A stretch of 64,000 bases of DNA, taken from NCBI RefSeq assembly GCF_020497125.1, contig NC_059079.1, positions 49,673,114 through 49,737,113 of the forward strand, given 5' to 3'. A model generated the notes under the pieces. It searched no databases. It was not told the origin of the DNA and saw nothing but the letters and a program-made list of their open reading frames with translations. This DNA comes from Mauremys mutica. Taxonomy: Eukaryota; Chordata; Testudines; Geoemydidae. Within the stretch, counting starts at the first letter, position 1, and each line of letters opens with the position of its first letter. Position numbers and translations under genes: made by a program. Shown in pieces: positions 56,307 to 64,000 of this stretch.

Positions 56307-56965
56307 TCATAGACTCATAGATTTTTAAGGCCAGAAGGGACCATCATGATAATCTAATCTGACTTCCTGCATTTTGCAGGCCACAAAAGCTTGCCCACCT
56401 ACTCCTGTATTAGACACAATCTCTGGCTGAGTTACTGAAGTCCTCAAATCTTGATTTAAAAACTTAAAGTTACAAATAATCGACCATTTGCTCTAGTTTA
56501 AACCTGCAAGTGACGCATGCTCCATGCTGCAGAGAAAGGTGAAAAATCCCAGGGTCTCTGCCAGTATCATCCAGGGGGAAACTCCCTCCTGACCCCAAAC
56601 ATGGCAACCAGTTAGGCTCTGAGCATATGGACAAGGTCCACCAACCAGACACCTGGGAGAGAATTCACTGTAGTAGCTCAGAGCCTATCCCATCCAGTGT
56701 CCCATCACTGGCTGTTGGAGATATTTGCTGCTAGCAGTCACAGATCAACTACATAAAATTGTAGGCAGTTTTGTCACACCACCCCAATTTATCAAGATCA
56801 GTCTTGAATCAAGTTAGGTTTTTTGCCCCCCACTACTTCCCTTGGAAGGCTGCTCCAGAATTTTACTCCTCTGATGGCGAGAGACCTTTATCTAATTTCA
56901 AGCCTAAATTTATAGATGGCCAGTTGATATCCATTTGTTCTTGTGCTAGCATTGGCCCTTAACTA
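56307..56965 (-). mobile_element. CR1 LINE 3' end
   Basis: On -, the 3' terminus is at about 56307 ('actcatagatttttaaggcc' on +); + text 'ctgcattttgcaggccac' and 'ggaaactccctcctgacccc' matches the copy at 10560. Truncated at about 56965. Confidence 0.8.
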
Positions 56966-57475
56966 AACAATCCAAATAAACAGCCAAACAATAATTTTCG
57001 ACTCCTCTTTGGAGTTTCCTTCTCCATCCCTTGTTGTAGGTATGCCATAGTTCCTTCTTTGCTCCTTTGGCTGAGCACAGTCTCCTAGGATTTTTTCCCT
57101 TTTTCTTAGCAGGCTTCCCCACTGCCTCCCCTCCATGGGGACTCAGGCAGCTTCTACAAAGGACCTCCCTGCTTCTTACAAATCTTATCTCAATACTTCC
57201 CACAGGAACAACCTGCTCCCTGTGGTTCTCTCCAGCTTGACTGCACCACACCCTTCCTAGAGAGAGAGGGAACTACCCTTGCTTCTCTCTCCTGGGTCTT
57301 CTCCTTTTGAGTTCTCCTTCCTCTGTGTAGTCCTCCCTGAGTCTTTCACAGCTGGGCTCATTAATGATAATTAAGCTACCAGATGAGGATCAACCGTGGG
57401 GCAACTGCTACGTCATAGACAAGGCTTACCCCAAAATTCCTTAAAAGGCCAGACAGCCTGTGACAGGGGCTTTGT
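56966..57475 (-). repeat. LTR-like repeat
   Basis: On - it begins near 'tgtcacaggctgtctggcc' with 'ccttttaaggaattttgggg'. The other end is indefinite and abuts CR1. Frame 56946-57251 (-) is basic and featureless. Weak assignment by TG start and composition. Confidence 0.35.
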
Positions 57476-57885
57476 GGGACAAGTAAGGCTAGGGTAAAAT
57501 ATGATTTGGGAAACCTTTTTCTTGTTATTAGACTCTATACTTGGTCTCCTCAGGATTTGTTTACCTATTCAAGGCAAAATTCAGCCCAGTACCAAGGGCC
57601 CATGTATAGCCCTAATCATTACTTAAAAGTTAACATTATACTTAAGGACAAATTTGGATACCCTTATATTGGATAGCACATCATTTCACAAGTAGCCCCA
57701 CTGATACCAGAATTTGGCTCTTAATGTTTAAAGCATGGCCTAACACAACTTAGAAACATAGGAAACATCTTTGCATAGTACACATCGCATTTAAACTCTT
57801 TAATTTGAAATGTTCAGTAATGTATTGGAACTTTTTTGGAGAAGAAGGGAGTCTACAAATTTTGGGATTCCAAGATATATGTGCA

Positions 57886-58960
57886 TGACACCTATGATAA
57901 AGGGGGGTAGCTCTCTTTTATGGACACCCAGCCAGACAGTAGCTATAAAATCCTCCTTAGTAGCTGTTCTCTAATTGTTCTACCTATAAAGAGTTAAAAA
58001 GCCTCACTGCTATGCTTAGGTAAAAAAAAAGTAAGTGGGCACCAGGCCAAAAGAGCCAATGGGAAGGCTAGAACTTTTTAAAATTGAAATAAGACTCCCC
58101 TTTTATCTGTCTGTGGGTTCTGCGGGGAGAGTCAGACAGGGCTTCAACTATGCTGTAAGAAGCTTGGGGCCAGGTATGAAAAATCATTGGTATCATACCT
58201 AGAAACTACTCATTTGAAACCCCAGATGTGTAAGTAGATCAGGAAATGTCTAGAAAGATGTGATTAGGTTTATCTCTTTTTATTTCTTTATGGCTTGTGG
58301 ACTCCTCTGTGCTAAACCCAGATGCTTTTGTTTTGCTTGTAAACTTTAAGCTGGACCTCAAGAAAGTTATTCTTGATGCTTAATCCTTGTAGGTGGCAAC
58401 AGCTGATTTCCCTTTTTTTCTTTCTCAGCTCTTCCCTGGAGGGGGGGGTGAAAGGGCGTGAGGGTACCCCATAGGAAGGAGTTCCCAAGCAGGGGCGGCT
58501 CCAGGCCCCAGCACGTCAAGTGCGTGCTTGGGGCAGCATGCCGCGGGGGGCGCTCTGCCGGTCGCCGGGAGGGCGGCAGGCGGCTCCAGTGGACCTCCCG
58601 CAGGCGTGCCTGTGGAGGGTCCGCTGGTCCCGCGGCTTCGCTGGAGCATCCGCAGGCATGTCTGCAGGAGGTCCACCAGAGCCGCGGGACAGGCGACCGG
58701 CAGAGCGCCCCCCACGGCATGCCGCCGTGCTTGGGGCGGCGAAATGGCTAGAGCCGCCCCTGTTCCCAAGTGTGCCTTCATGGCCTCTCAAAGGGGTTCT
58801 GCACTTGGGTAGTGGCAGCATCTACCCATACAAGCTCAGAGAAAAGCTGTAACCTTGGGAGTTTAATACCAGCCTGGAGTGGCCAGTATTAATTTTTTAG
58901 AGTCCTTGTGGGCCCCCACCTTCTGCAAAGTGCCAGAGTGGGGAATCAGCCTTGCCAACA
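57886..58960 (+). repeat. LTR-like repeat carrying a hAT MITE
   Basis: Begins 'tgacacctatgataaagg' and ends near 'ccttgccaaca'. Contains 'ttttatctgtctgtgggttc' and 'gagagtcagacaggg', which fit LTR leader style. Interrupted by the hAT MITE at 58490-58762; sequence continues on both sides. No matching target duplication at the outer ends. Confidence 0.45.
58490..58762. mobile_element. hAT MITE (copy 2 of the GC-rich family)
   Basis: 273 bp between perfect 8-bp target duplications TTCCCAAG (58482-58489 and 58763-58770). Ends CAGGGGCGGCTCCAGGC and (other strand) CAGGGGCGGCTCTAGC. Internal long inverted arms, for example 'ggggggcgctctgccggtcg' on one side and its inverse on the other. The several frames across it are GC-driven and not genes. 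Confidence 0.92.
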
Positions 58961-59023
58961 ACTCTATAAAGAAAGAATAGGATGGTCAGAATTCTAAAAG
59001 TAAGAGCTAGCCAGACAGCTTCA

Positions 59024-59054
59024 AATAATAATAAATAATAATAATAATAATAAA
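59024..59054. repeat. (AAT)n microsatellite
   Basis: About 31 bp of AAT/ATA repeats in the AT-rich flank of the Tx1-like LINE. Confidence 0.9.
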
Positions 59055-59281
59055 GCCAACATGTGCCTCCCTCTAAATCTTAATATCAAAGTGGTTTTGG
59101 ATGGTTGAAGAAGTTGGATAATTATACTTTATATAGTTGTTGGAATTGTCTAGATCCCTTAATAATTAATTTCTAGAGCTGGTTGGGAATTTTTCAGTGA
59201 AATGTTTTTTCATCTGAAAATGCCCATTGATCAAAATCAAAACTTTTCACAGAAATGTATCCTTTTTAGACAGTGTATCTA

Positions 59282-59421
59282 TTGGGTTTCCAGGAAATGG
59301 GGCGGGCTCGCCCGCCCCATGCTAACGGAACCCCCCCCAGCCTAAGGGGAGGTGCCACAGAGCCTCAGAAACCCACTAATTGCGGGGGACAACTAATAAA
59401 AGAACAGGGACAGGAGTGCGG
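59282..59421 (-). other. Tx1-like LINE 3' UTR with a perfect hairpin
   Basis: It contains GGGGCGGGCTCGCCCGCCCC at 59299-59318: two 9-base arms (GGGGCGGGC and GCCCGCCCC) around a 2-base loop, about 17 bases from the 3' edge. A terminal stem-loop of this kind could be the RT recognition structure; this is inferred from place only. Confidence 0.6.
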
Positions 59422-62400
59422 TCAAAGGGTCATAAGAAGGGAGCCTGACGGTGACACCGAGCAGAGAACCCCGGACAGCGCCCACTGCTCCTCGAAGGCG
59501 TCAAGGGAGCCAGCGGACGCCGCCCAGAGGAACTCCGCCCGGAGACGTGAGCGGACTAAGGATCGGAAACAAGCCCCACAGTCACAGGAGTCTCCATTGG
59601 CCAACCTCCTCTCCCTGGTCGCGTAGATGGCCATTTTTGCCAGGGCGAGGAGGAGGTTGGCCAGGAGGTCCCGCGACTTCGTGGGGCCACGGATAGGGAG
59701 TGCATGGAGAAGGAGGTGTGGGGAAAAGTGCAGCCAGAAACGCAATAGGAGATTAGTGAGGAGCCGGTAGAGGGGCTGCAGCCTGGCGCACTCTATGTAA
59801 ATGTGCGCCAGGGTCTCCCTCACGCCGCAGAAGGGGCAGGTGTCTGGGACAGGGGTAAACCGCGCCAAGTACACGCCCGTACTCACGGCCCCGTGGAGGA
59901 GCCGCCAACTGATATCCCCGACGGGCCTCGGGACCAGGGTGGAGTACAGGCTGGCCCACCGGGGCTCCTCACCCTCCAGAGGTGGCAGGAGGTCCCGCCA
60001 CTTGGTGTCGGGGCGGGACACGAGGGTGAGGAAGTGAAGGGTGTGGAGCACGAGCGCGTAGAGCTGCTTCCTTGGCGCGGTTTGGAAACGGACCGGCTGC
60101 AGATCGTGCAGCCGGCTGGCGGAGAAGGGGCGGGGGGGGCGGTCGGGTCCACGGGGCAGGGGCCCGATGAAAAGGTCTGGAGGGCTCGGGGTGGGGGGTG
60201 GGCGGGGCGTGCCCTCACGCAGGACCCGGTCGAGGTAGGCCCGAGCAGCGGGCGGCAAAGCGGCCTTCACCTCCTGTAGTACGAGCCGGGGAGTACAAGG
60301 TCTGGAGAGCCCCATCCGCCGAGCGAGCGTCAGGGGATCCAGCCAGTCTCCCCGGTCGTAGTCCAGGAGGTCTCCAACCCTGGTAGCTTCCGCCAGGACC
60401 AACCTCTGGCGCACCGCGGGGGACTCCGCCACCTGCACACGGAGCTGGGGGTTGTGTAGCAGGGGCTCCGCGAGGAGATCTGCCCCTTCGGTGGCCGCCA
60501 CGGACCTGGTTGCAGAGAACAGCTTCCAGGTCCGGAGGAGGTCCTGGTAGAAGACCGGCAGCCCGGAGAGGTCTCGCGGAAGGCCCCTCGGGTTGAGATA
60601 AAGGAGCTGCCGGTCGTATCGGAGCCCTCGGAAGCGGCGTAGGAAGGCATGTGCCAGAGCTCTCCATGCCGGACTACCCACACCATAAAGGAGCCTCTGC
60701 AGTGCCTGGAGGCGGAAGACGTGGACCTGAGTGCGCAGGCACTTCAGGCCCTGCCCTCCCTCCTCCAGGGGCAGGTGGAGCACCCCTGCAGGGACCCAGT
60801 GCAGTCCTGGCCAAAAGAACTCCAGAACCACCGTCCGGAGTTCGGTCAGGAACCCCGGGGCCGGGACCAGGGTGTTGAGCCGGTACCAGAGCATGGACAG
60901 GACCAGTTGATTGAGCACCAGTGCCCTCCCTCGGAGGGAAAGGCATCGGAGGAGTCCTGTCCATTTCCGGAGCCGCTCCGCCACCCTGCCCTGCAAACCT
61001 TGCCAGTTCTCCGGCGGAGAGGGATGCGTGGCAGAAAGGTAAACGCCGAGATAGAGCAGCGGACCCGCGCTCCACCGGATGGCCTGAAGCGCGGTTGGGA
61101 GGGAGCTCGCCTGCCACCCGTCCCCGACCACCAGGCCAGAGCTCTTGACCCAGTTGACCCGGGCGGAGGAGGCTGCCGAGTACACAGCCTGGCAGGCCTC
61201 CACCCGCGCCAAGTCGCCCGGGTCCTGGACCACGAGGAGCACATCGTCGGCGTACGCCGACAGGACCAGCCGCAGCTCCGGCTCCCGAAGCACCAACCCC
61301 GTCAACCTCCTGCGGAGGAGACAGAGGAAGGGCTCGATTGCCAGGGCGTACAGCTGGCCCGAGAGGGGGCACCCCTGCCGCACTCCCCGCCCGAAGCTGA
61401 CCGGCTCGGTCAGGGTCCAGTTGAGCCTGACCAGACACTCTGCGGAAGCGTACAGCACCTGGAGAAAACCCACAAACTGGGACCCGAAGCCTAACGCCTG
61501 CAGAGTGCCCAGGAGATACCCGTGGTCCACCCTGTCGAACGCCTTCTCCTGATCCAGGGACAGGAGGGCGAACGACAGACCATCCCTGCACCCAAGCTCC
61601 AAGAGATCCCGGACCAGATACAGGTTGTCAAAGATGCTACGGCCCGGGACGGTGTAGGTCTGGTCTGGGTGGATCACGTCCGCCAGCACGGCCCCCAGCC
61701 GCAGCGAGATGGCCTTGGCTACGATCTTGTAGTCCGTGCTGAGGAGCGAGACGGGACGCCAATTCCGTAAGTCGCGGAGGTCCCCCTTCTTCGGCAGTAA
61801 GGCGAGCACGGCTCGCCTGCACGAGAGAGGGAGGACCCCGCTCCGCAAGGACTCGGCCCAGACGCTGACCAGGTCCGGGCCGAGGACGTCCCAGAACACG
61901 CGGTAGAACTCCACGGTCAGCCCGTCCATGCCCGGGGATTTATTGGTGGGCATGCGACGGAGGGCTTCCGAGAACTCGGCCAGAGTGAGAGGCAGCTCTA
62001 GCCGGTCTCGGTCGCCCGCGCTGACCGTCGGGAGCCCGTCCCAGAGCACTCTGCAAGCGGCAGGATCGGTCGGATCCGGGGAGAAAAGGCGCGCGTAGAA
62101 GGTCCGGGCCCTCTCGCACATCTCCGCCGGATCCGTGAGGGGGGAGCCGTCCTCCGCCAGAAGGCAGGTGACGTGCTTCTTGGCCCCCCTCCTTTTCTCC
62201 AGGGCGTAGAAGAAGCGGGAGCCGCGATCCATCTCCCGAAGGAGGCGGATGCGGGATCGAACAAAGGCGCCCCGGGCCCGATAGTCTTCGAGGACCCGGA
62301 GCTCCTCCCGCTTCTCCCGGCACGCTCCGCAAAGGGATGGATCCTCGGGGCTGGCGGCCAGACGCCTCTCCAGCTCTAAGACCTCCCGCTCCAACTGCCC

Positions 62401-63342
62401 TATCGCCACATCCCTCCGTCGGCTGGCGCCCCGGGTGTAGTCACGGCAGAAGAGCCGGGCGCGCACCTTCCCCACATCCCACCACCGCCGCGCCGAGGGA
62501 AAGGCATGCCGCTGCCCTCGCCAGGCCAGCCAGAACTCCCGGAAGGACGCTACGAAGCCCTCATCCTCCAGCAAGCTGTTGTTAAAGTGCCAATAGGCCG
62601 GCCCCGGCCTCTCCGCACAGAGAGAGGCCGTCACGGTGGCGAGGTGGTGGTCCGAAAAAGGGGCCGGCCGGACGCTGGAGGACTGGGCCCGTGAGAGATG
62701 GAACCGTGACAAATAGATGCGGTCCAACCGGGAGCGGCACGACCGATGGGCTTCCACCCGGACATAGGTGAACGTGGAGGCATCGTCCGGGTGGTGGTCG
62801 CGCCAGACGTCCACCAGGGAGTGATGGGTGACAATCTCCCGGAGGACGTCCGCGGCGGCTGGGCTCTGCTCGGTCCCCGAGCGGTCCCGCTCCTCTAGGA
62901 CGGTGTTGAAGTCCCCGCCCAGGACCAGGCACTCACGAGGATCCAAGGAGCCGAGGAAGGCGGACGCCTGCTGATAGAACTGCAGCCGCTCCGGGGGCAA
63001 TGTCGGGGCATAGACATTGACGAGGTTGACCACGAGCCCCTCCATGCGGACCCGGAGGTGCAGCAGGCGGCCCGGCACAGCCTCGGCGACCCCCAGCACC
63101 TCAGGCCGTAGGTCGGGGGAGAACAGGGTAGCCACTCCAGCCCGACGGGTTGTGAGATGGCTGAAGTAGAGCTCGTCCCCCCACTCCAGTTGCCAGCTAG
63201 CTTCGGCGGCCGGATCCGTGTGGGTCTCCTGCAGGAAAACCACAGAGTACCCCCCCTCCCGAAGGAAGGAGAGCACCTGGCTCCTGCGGAAGCCCACCCT
63301 ACAGCCCCGGGTGTTCAGTGTGGCAAAGGTGACGAGTGCCAT
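59422..63342 (-). CDS. Tx1-like LINE ORF2: APE endonuclease and reverse transcriptase
   Basis: 1306 codons from ATG at 63342, uninterrupted. Endonuclease at about residues 1-240 with Asn10 (TLNTRG), Glu39 (LQETH), Tyr111 (VYAP), Asp144/Asn146 (GGDFN), Asp207 (SRLDRIY) and Asp231-His232 (SDHH). Reverse transcriptase at about 450-760 with 'NKSPGMDG', Asp597 (LSLDQEKAFDR), 'GVRQGCPLS' and YADD at 697-700. C-terminal zinc motif Cys1169-Cys1172-His1180-Cys1185. It would nick the target and copy the RNA in place. It overlaps the ORF1 end by 28 bases. Long frames on the other strand are shadows of its GC-rich codon use. Confidence 0.93.
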   Translation of the reverse strand: MALVTFATLNTRGCRVGFRRSQVLSFLREGGYSVVFLQETHTDPAAEASWQLEWGDELYFSHLTTRRAGVATLFSPDLRPEVLGVAEAVPGRLLHLRVRMEGLVVNLVNVYAPTLPPERLQFYQQASAFLGSLDPRECLVLGGDFNTVLEERDRSGTEQSPAAADVLREIVTHHSLVDVWRDHHPDDASTFTYVRVEAHRSCRSRLDRIYLSRFHLSRAQSSSVRPAPFSDHHLATVTASLCAERPGPAYWHFNNSLLEDEGFVASFREFWLAWRGQRHAFPSARRWWDVGKVRARLFCRDYTRGASRRRDVAIGQLEREVLELERRLAASPEDPSLCGACREKREELRVLEDYRARGAFVRSRIRLLREMDRGSRFFYALEKRRGAKKHVTCLLAEDGSPLTDPAEMCERARTFYARLFSPDPTDPAACRVLWDGLPTVSAGDRDRLELPLTLAEFSEALRRMPTNKSPGMDGLTVEFYRVFWDVLGPDLVSVWAESLRSGVLPLSCRRAVLALLPKKGDLRDLRNWRPVSLLSTDYKIVAKAISLRLGAVLADVIHPDQTYTVPGRSIFDNLYLVRDLLELGCRDGLSFALLSLDQEKAFDRVDHGYLLGTLQALGFGSQFVGFLQVLYASAECLVRLNWTLTEPVSFGRGVRQGCPLSGQLYALAIEPFLCLLRRRLTGLVLREPELRLVLSAYADDVLLVVQDPGDLARVEACQAVYSAASSARVNWVKSSGLVVGDGWQASSLPTALQAIRWSAGPLLYLGVYLSATHPSPPENWQGLQGRVAERLRKWTGLLRCLSLRGRALVLNQLVLSMLWYRLNTLVPAPGFLTELRTVVLEFFWPGLHWVPAGVLHLPLEEGGQGLKCLRTQVHVFRLQALQRLLYGVGSPAWRALAHAFLRRFRGLRYDRQLLYLNPRGLPRDLSGLPVFYQDLLRTWKLFSATRSVAATEGADLLAEPLLHNPQLRVQVAESPAVRQRLVLAEATRVGDLLDYDRGDWLDPLTLARRMGLSRPCTPRLVLQEVKAALPPAARAYLDRVLREGTPRPPPTPSPPDLFIGPLPRGPDRPPRPFSASRLHDLQPVRFQTAPRKQLYALVLHTLHFLTLVSRPDTKWRDLLPPLEGEEPRWASLYSTLVPRPVGDISWRLLHGAVSTGVYLARFTPVPDTCPFCGVRETLAHIYIECARLQPLYRLLTNLLLRFWLHFSPHLLLHALPIRGPTKSRDLLANLLLALAKMAIYATRERRLANGDSCDCGACFRSLVRSRLRAEFLWAASAGSLDAFEEQWALSGVLCSVSPSGSLLMTL

Positions 63343-64000
63343 GAGGAGGGCTGGGGGGGATCCTCGTCGGCAGGGGCGCTCACGGCCCCCGTTGGGCCGC
63401 GCAACAAACCGTGGCCCATCCCGAAGGTGAGCAAGGAGTCACGGAATTTGCGCACCCGATGGTAAGCCGCGGCACCCTGCTTCCCGGTCCTCTTTCCCTC
63501 CCCCATGAGGGCCCTCGTGGCCAGGAGGATCTTGTGAAAGTCCCCCCAGCGCTGGAGAGCAAGCGGGATCTTGTTGCGGGAGCCCCGGACGTCCTCCAGG
63601 AACTCCTGCAACTCCTCCCGCAGCGTATGGGGGGGCGGGGTCACTGGCCTCCGGGGGTCCACCGGTGGGACCTCTGGCGCAGCCCCGTGGCCCACCGGGA
63701 CGGGCAAGCAAGGGGCGGGCCCTGGCTCAGTGGGGGGCGGCGGAGGGAAGAGTACAGCCCTGAGTGGGTCGGGACTGTGAAATTCAAAGGCCGCTCCCTG
63801 GGAGTCATCCTCTGGGAAAGGGAAGGAGACAGCCCCAGGGGCGGCAATAATATCATGGGAGGTGGAGGGGGCAGGGCTGGGGTCAGGAGCAGGGGTGGGG
63901 GGAGGGAGAGAGACGGGACCCTGGGCTTCAGGAGCTGAGCCATCAGTAAGAGGCTCCTCGCGGCCAGGTAGGGGAGTTGGAGGGGAAGGGAGGGGGTCCC
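63315..64000 (-). CDS. Tx1-like LINE ORF1, C-terminal part (partial)
   Basis: Reading on - from the window edge, the frame ending at 63315 stays open for at least 228 codons with no start inside the window. The N-terminal part seen is Pro/Ser/Glu-rich; then a helical segment ('LREELQEFLEDVRGSRNKIPLALQRWGDFHKILLATRALMG', 'HRVRKFRDSLL'), as expected for the end of a LINE RNA-binding protein. A zinc knuckle, if any, would lie outside. The stop lies 28 bases inside ORF2, so ORF2 may be translated by reinitiation or a similar route (inference). Confidence 0.75.
   Translation of the reverse strand, partial: DPLPSPPTPLPGREEPLTDGSAPEAQGPVSLPPPTPAPDPSPAPSTSHDIIAAPGAVSFPFPEDDSQGAAFEFHSPDPLRAVLFPPPPPTEPGPAPCLPVPVGHGAAPEVPPVDPRRPVTPPPHTLREELQEFLEDVRGSRNKIPLALQRWGDFHKILLATRALMGEGKRTGKQGAAAYHRVRKFRDSLLTFGMGHGLLRGPTGAVSAPADEDPPQPSSWHSSPLPH

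Larger units (their letters stand above)
59282..64000 (-). mobile_element. Tx1-like LINE, continuing beyond the window
   Basis: On - it holds the open 3' part of ORF1 (64000-63315), a complete ORF2 (63342-59422) and a short GC-rich 3' UTR. The 3' edge near 59282 is where the GC-rich DNA changes sharply to AT-rich DNA; there is no poly(A) tail. The ORF2 start ('TLNTRGCR...FRRSQVLSFL') and overall size match the Tx1 clade known from Xenopus. Many elements of that clade have site preferences; the target here is unknown. Lack of stops suggests recent activity. Confidence 0.88.

Noticed and set aside
58367..58852. Several 94-118-codon frames on both strands
   Set aside because: They all fall on the GC-rich hAT MITE and its inverted arms; no protein features.
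60649..61494. 281-codon + frame and other long + and - frames across 59800-63700
   Set aside because: They lie in other frames of the Tx1-like ORF2, whose GC-rich codons suppress stops. They have no domain and low-complexity Pro/Gly/Arg content.
1..64000. CRISPR arrays, bacterial operons, rRNA genes
   Set aside because: No regularly spaced direct repeats, no Shine-Dalgarno-led gene strings, and no rRNA segments are seen; the content is vertebrate repeat DNA.

Overview
This window looks like intergenic or deep-intronic DNA of a vertebrate, most likely a turtle (or another non-avian sauropsid). The call rests on the repeat content: many CR1 LINE pieces ending in the short tandem-type CR1 tail, PIF/Harbinger transposons that carry a Myb/SANT-like gene, abundant hAT MITEs, a Tx1-type LINE, Gypsy-type LTR elements and a gammaretrovirus-like provirus. 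I see no bacterial features and no host gene I can name. Nearly all supportable coding sequence belongs to mobile elements; two short splice-site-flanked segments (19691-19734 and 22878-22907) are the only hints of host exons.

Layout. 1-1195: a CR1 3' end split by a hAT-type MITE. 1812-3648: an internally deleted Harbinger. 5141-9466: a near-complete Harbinger in the opposite orientation, with an intact-looking DDE transposase on +, a two-exon Myb-like gene on -, and an extra small ORF lying antisense inside the Myb intron. 10560-12730: CR1 (-) carrying a Harbinger MITE. 16814-17580: solo LTR. 17850-18062: hAT MITE. 20530-22060: CR1 (-). 23700-28510: decayed non-LTR retrotransposon (-), itself interrupted by an LTR that is interrupted by a MITE. 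30638-37427: class-I (gamma-type) endogenous retrovirus with two LTRs that read as identical over 434 bp but with broken gag, pol and env. 38921-39477: two adjacent MITEs. 44188-44900, 51300-51765, 53427-56100 and 56307-56965: further CR1 pieces. 46813-51060: three-layer nest, in which a palindromic repeat is split by an LTR that is split by a deleted Gypsy element. 53132-53426: a second Harbinger MITE. 57886-58960: LTR-like repeat carrying a hAT MITE. 59282-64000: GC-rich Tx1-like LINE (-) with an uninterrupted 1306-codon ORF2 and the open 3' part of ORF1, running off the window.

How the parts work together. In the large Harbinger the transposase is the DDE nuclease, and the Myb-like protein is expected from studied Harbingers to bind the ends and help import the transposase; the genes converge on back-to-back poly(A) signals. 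The smaller Harbinger copies keep ends, and in one case gene remnants, so they are expected to depend on such a partner. The provirus has the standard LTR-PBS-gag-pro-pol-env-LTR order but cannot be autonomous as read. The Tx1-like LINE encodes endonuclease and reverse transcriptase with all key residues visible. The most unusual observations are the extra Harbinger ORF, the dense subfamily-specific TCGA motifs in Harbinger ends, identical LTRs flanking broken retroviral genes, a UGA-CGG junction between nucleocapsid and protease frames, and the nested palindrome.
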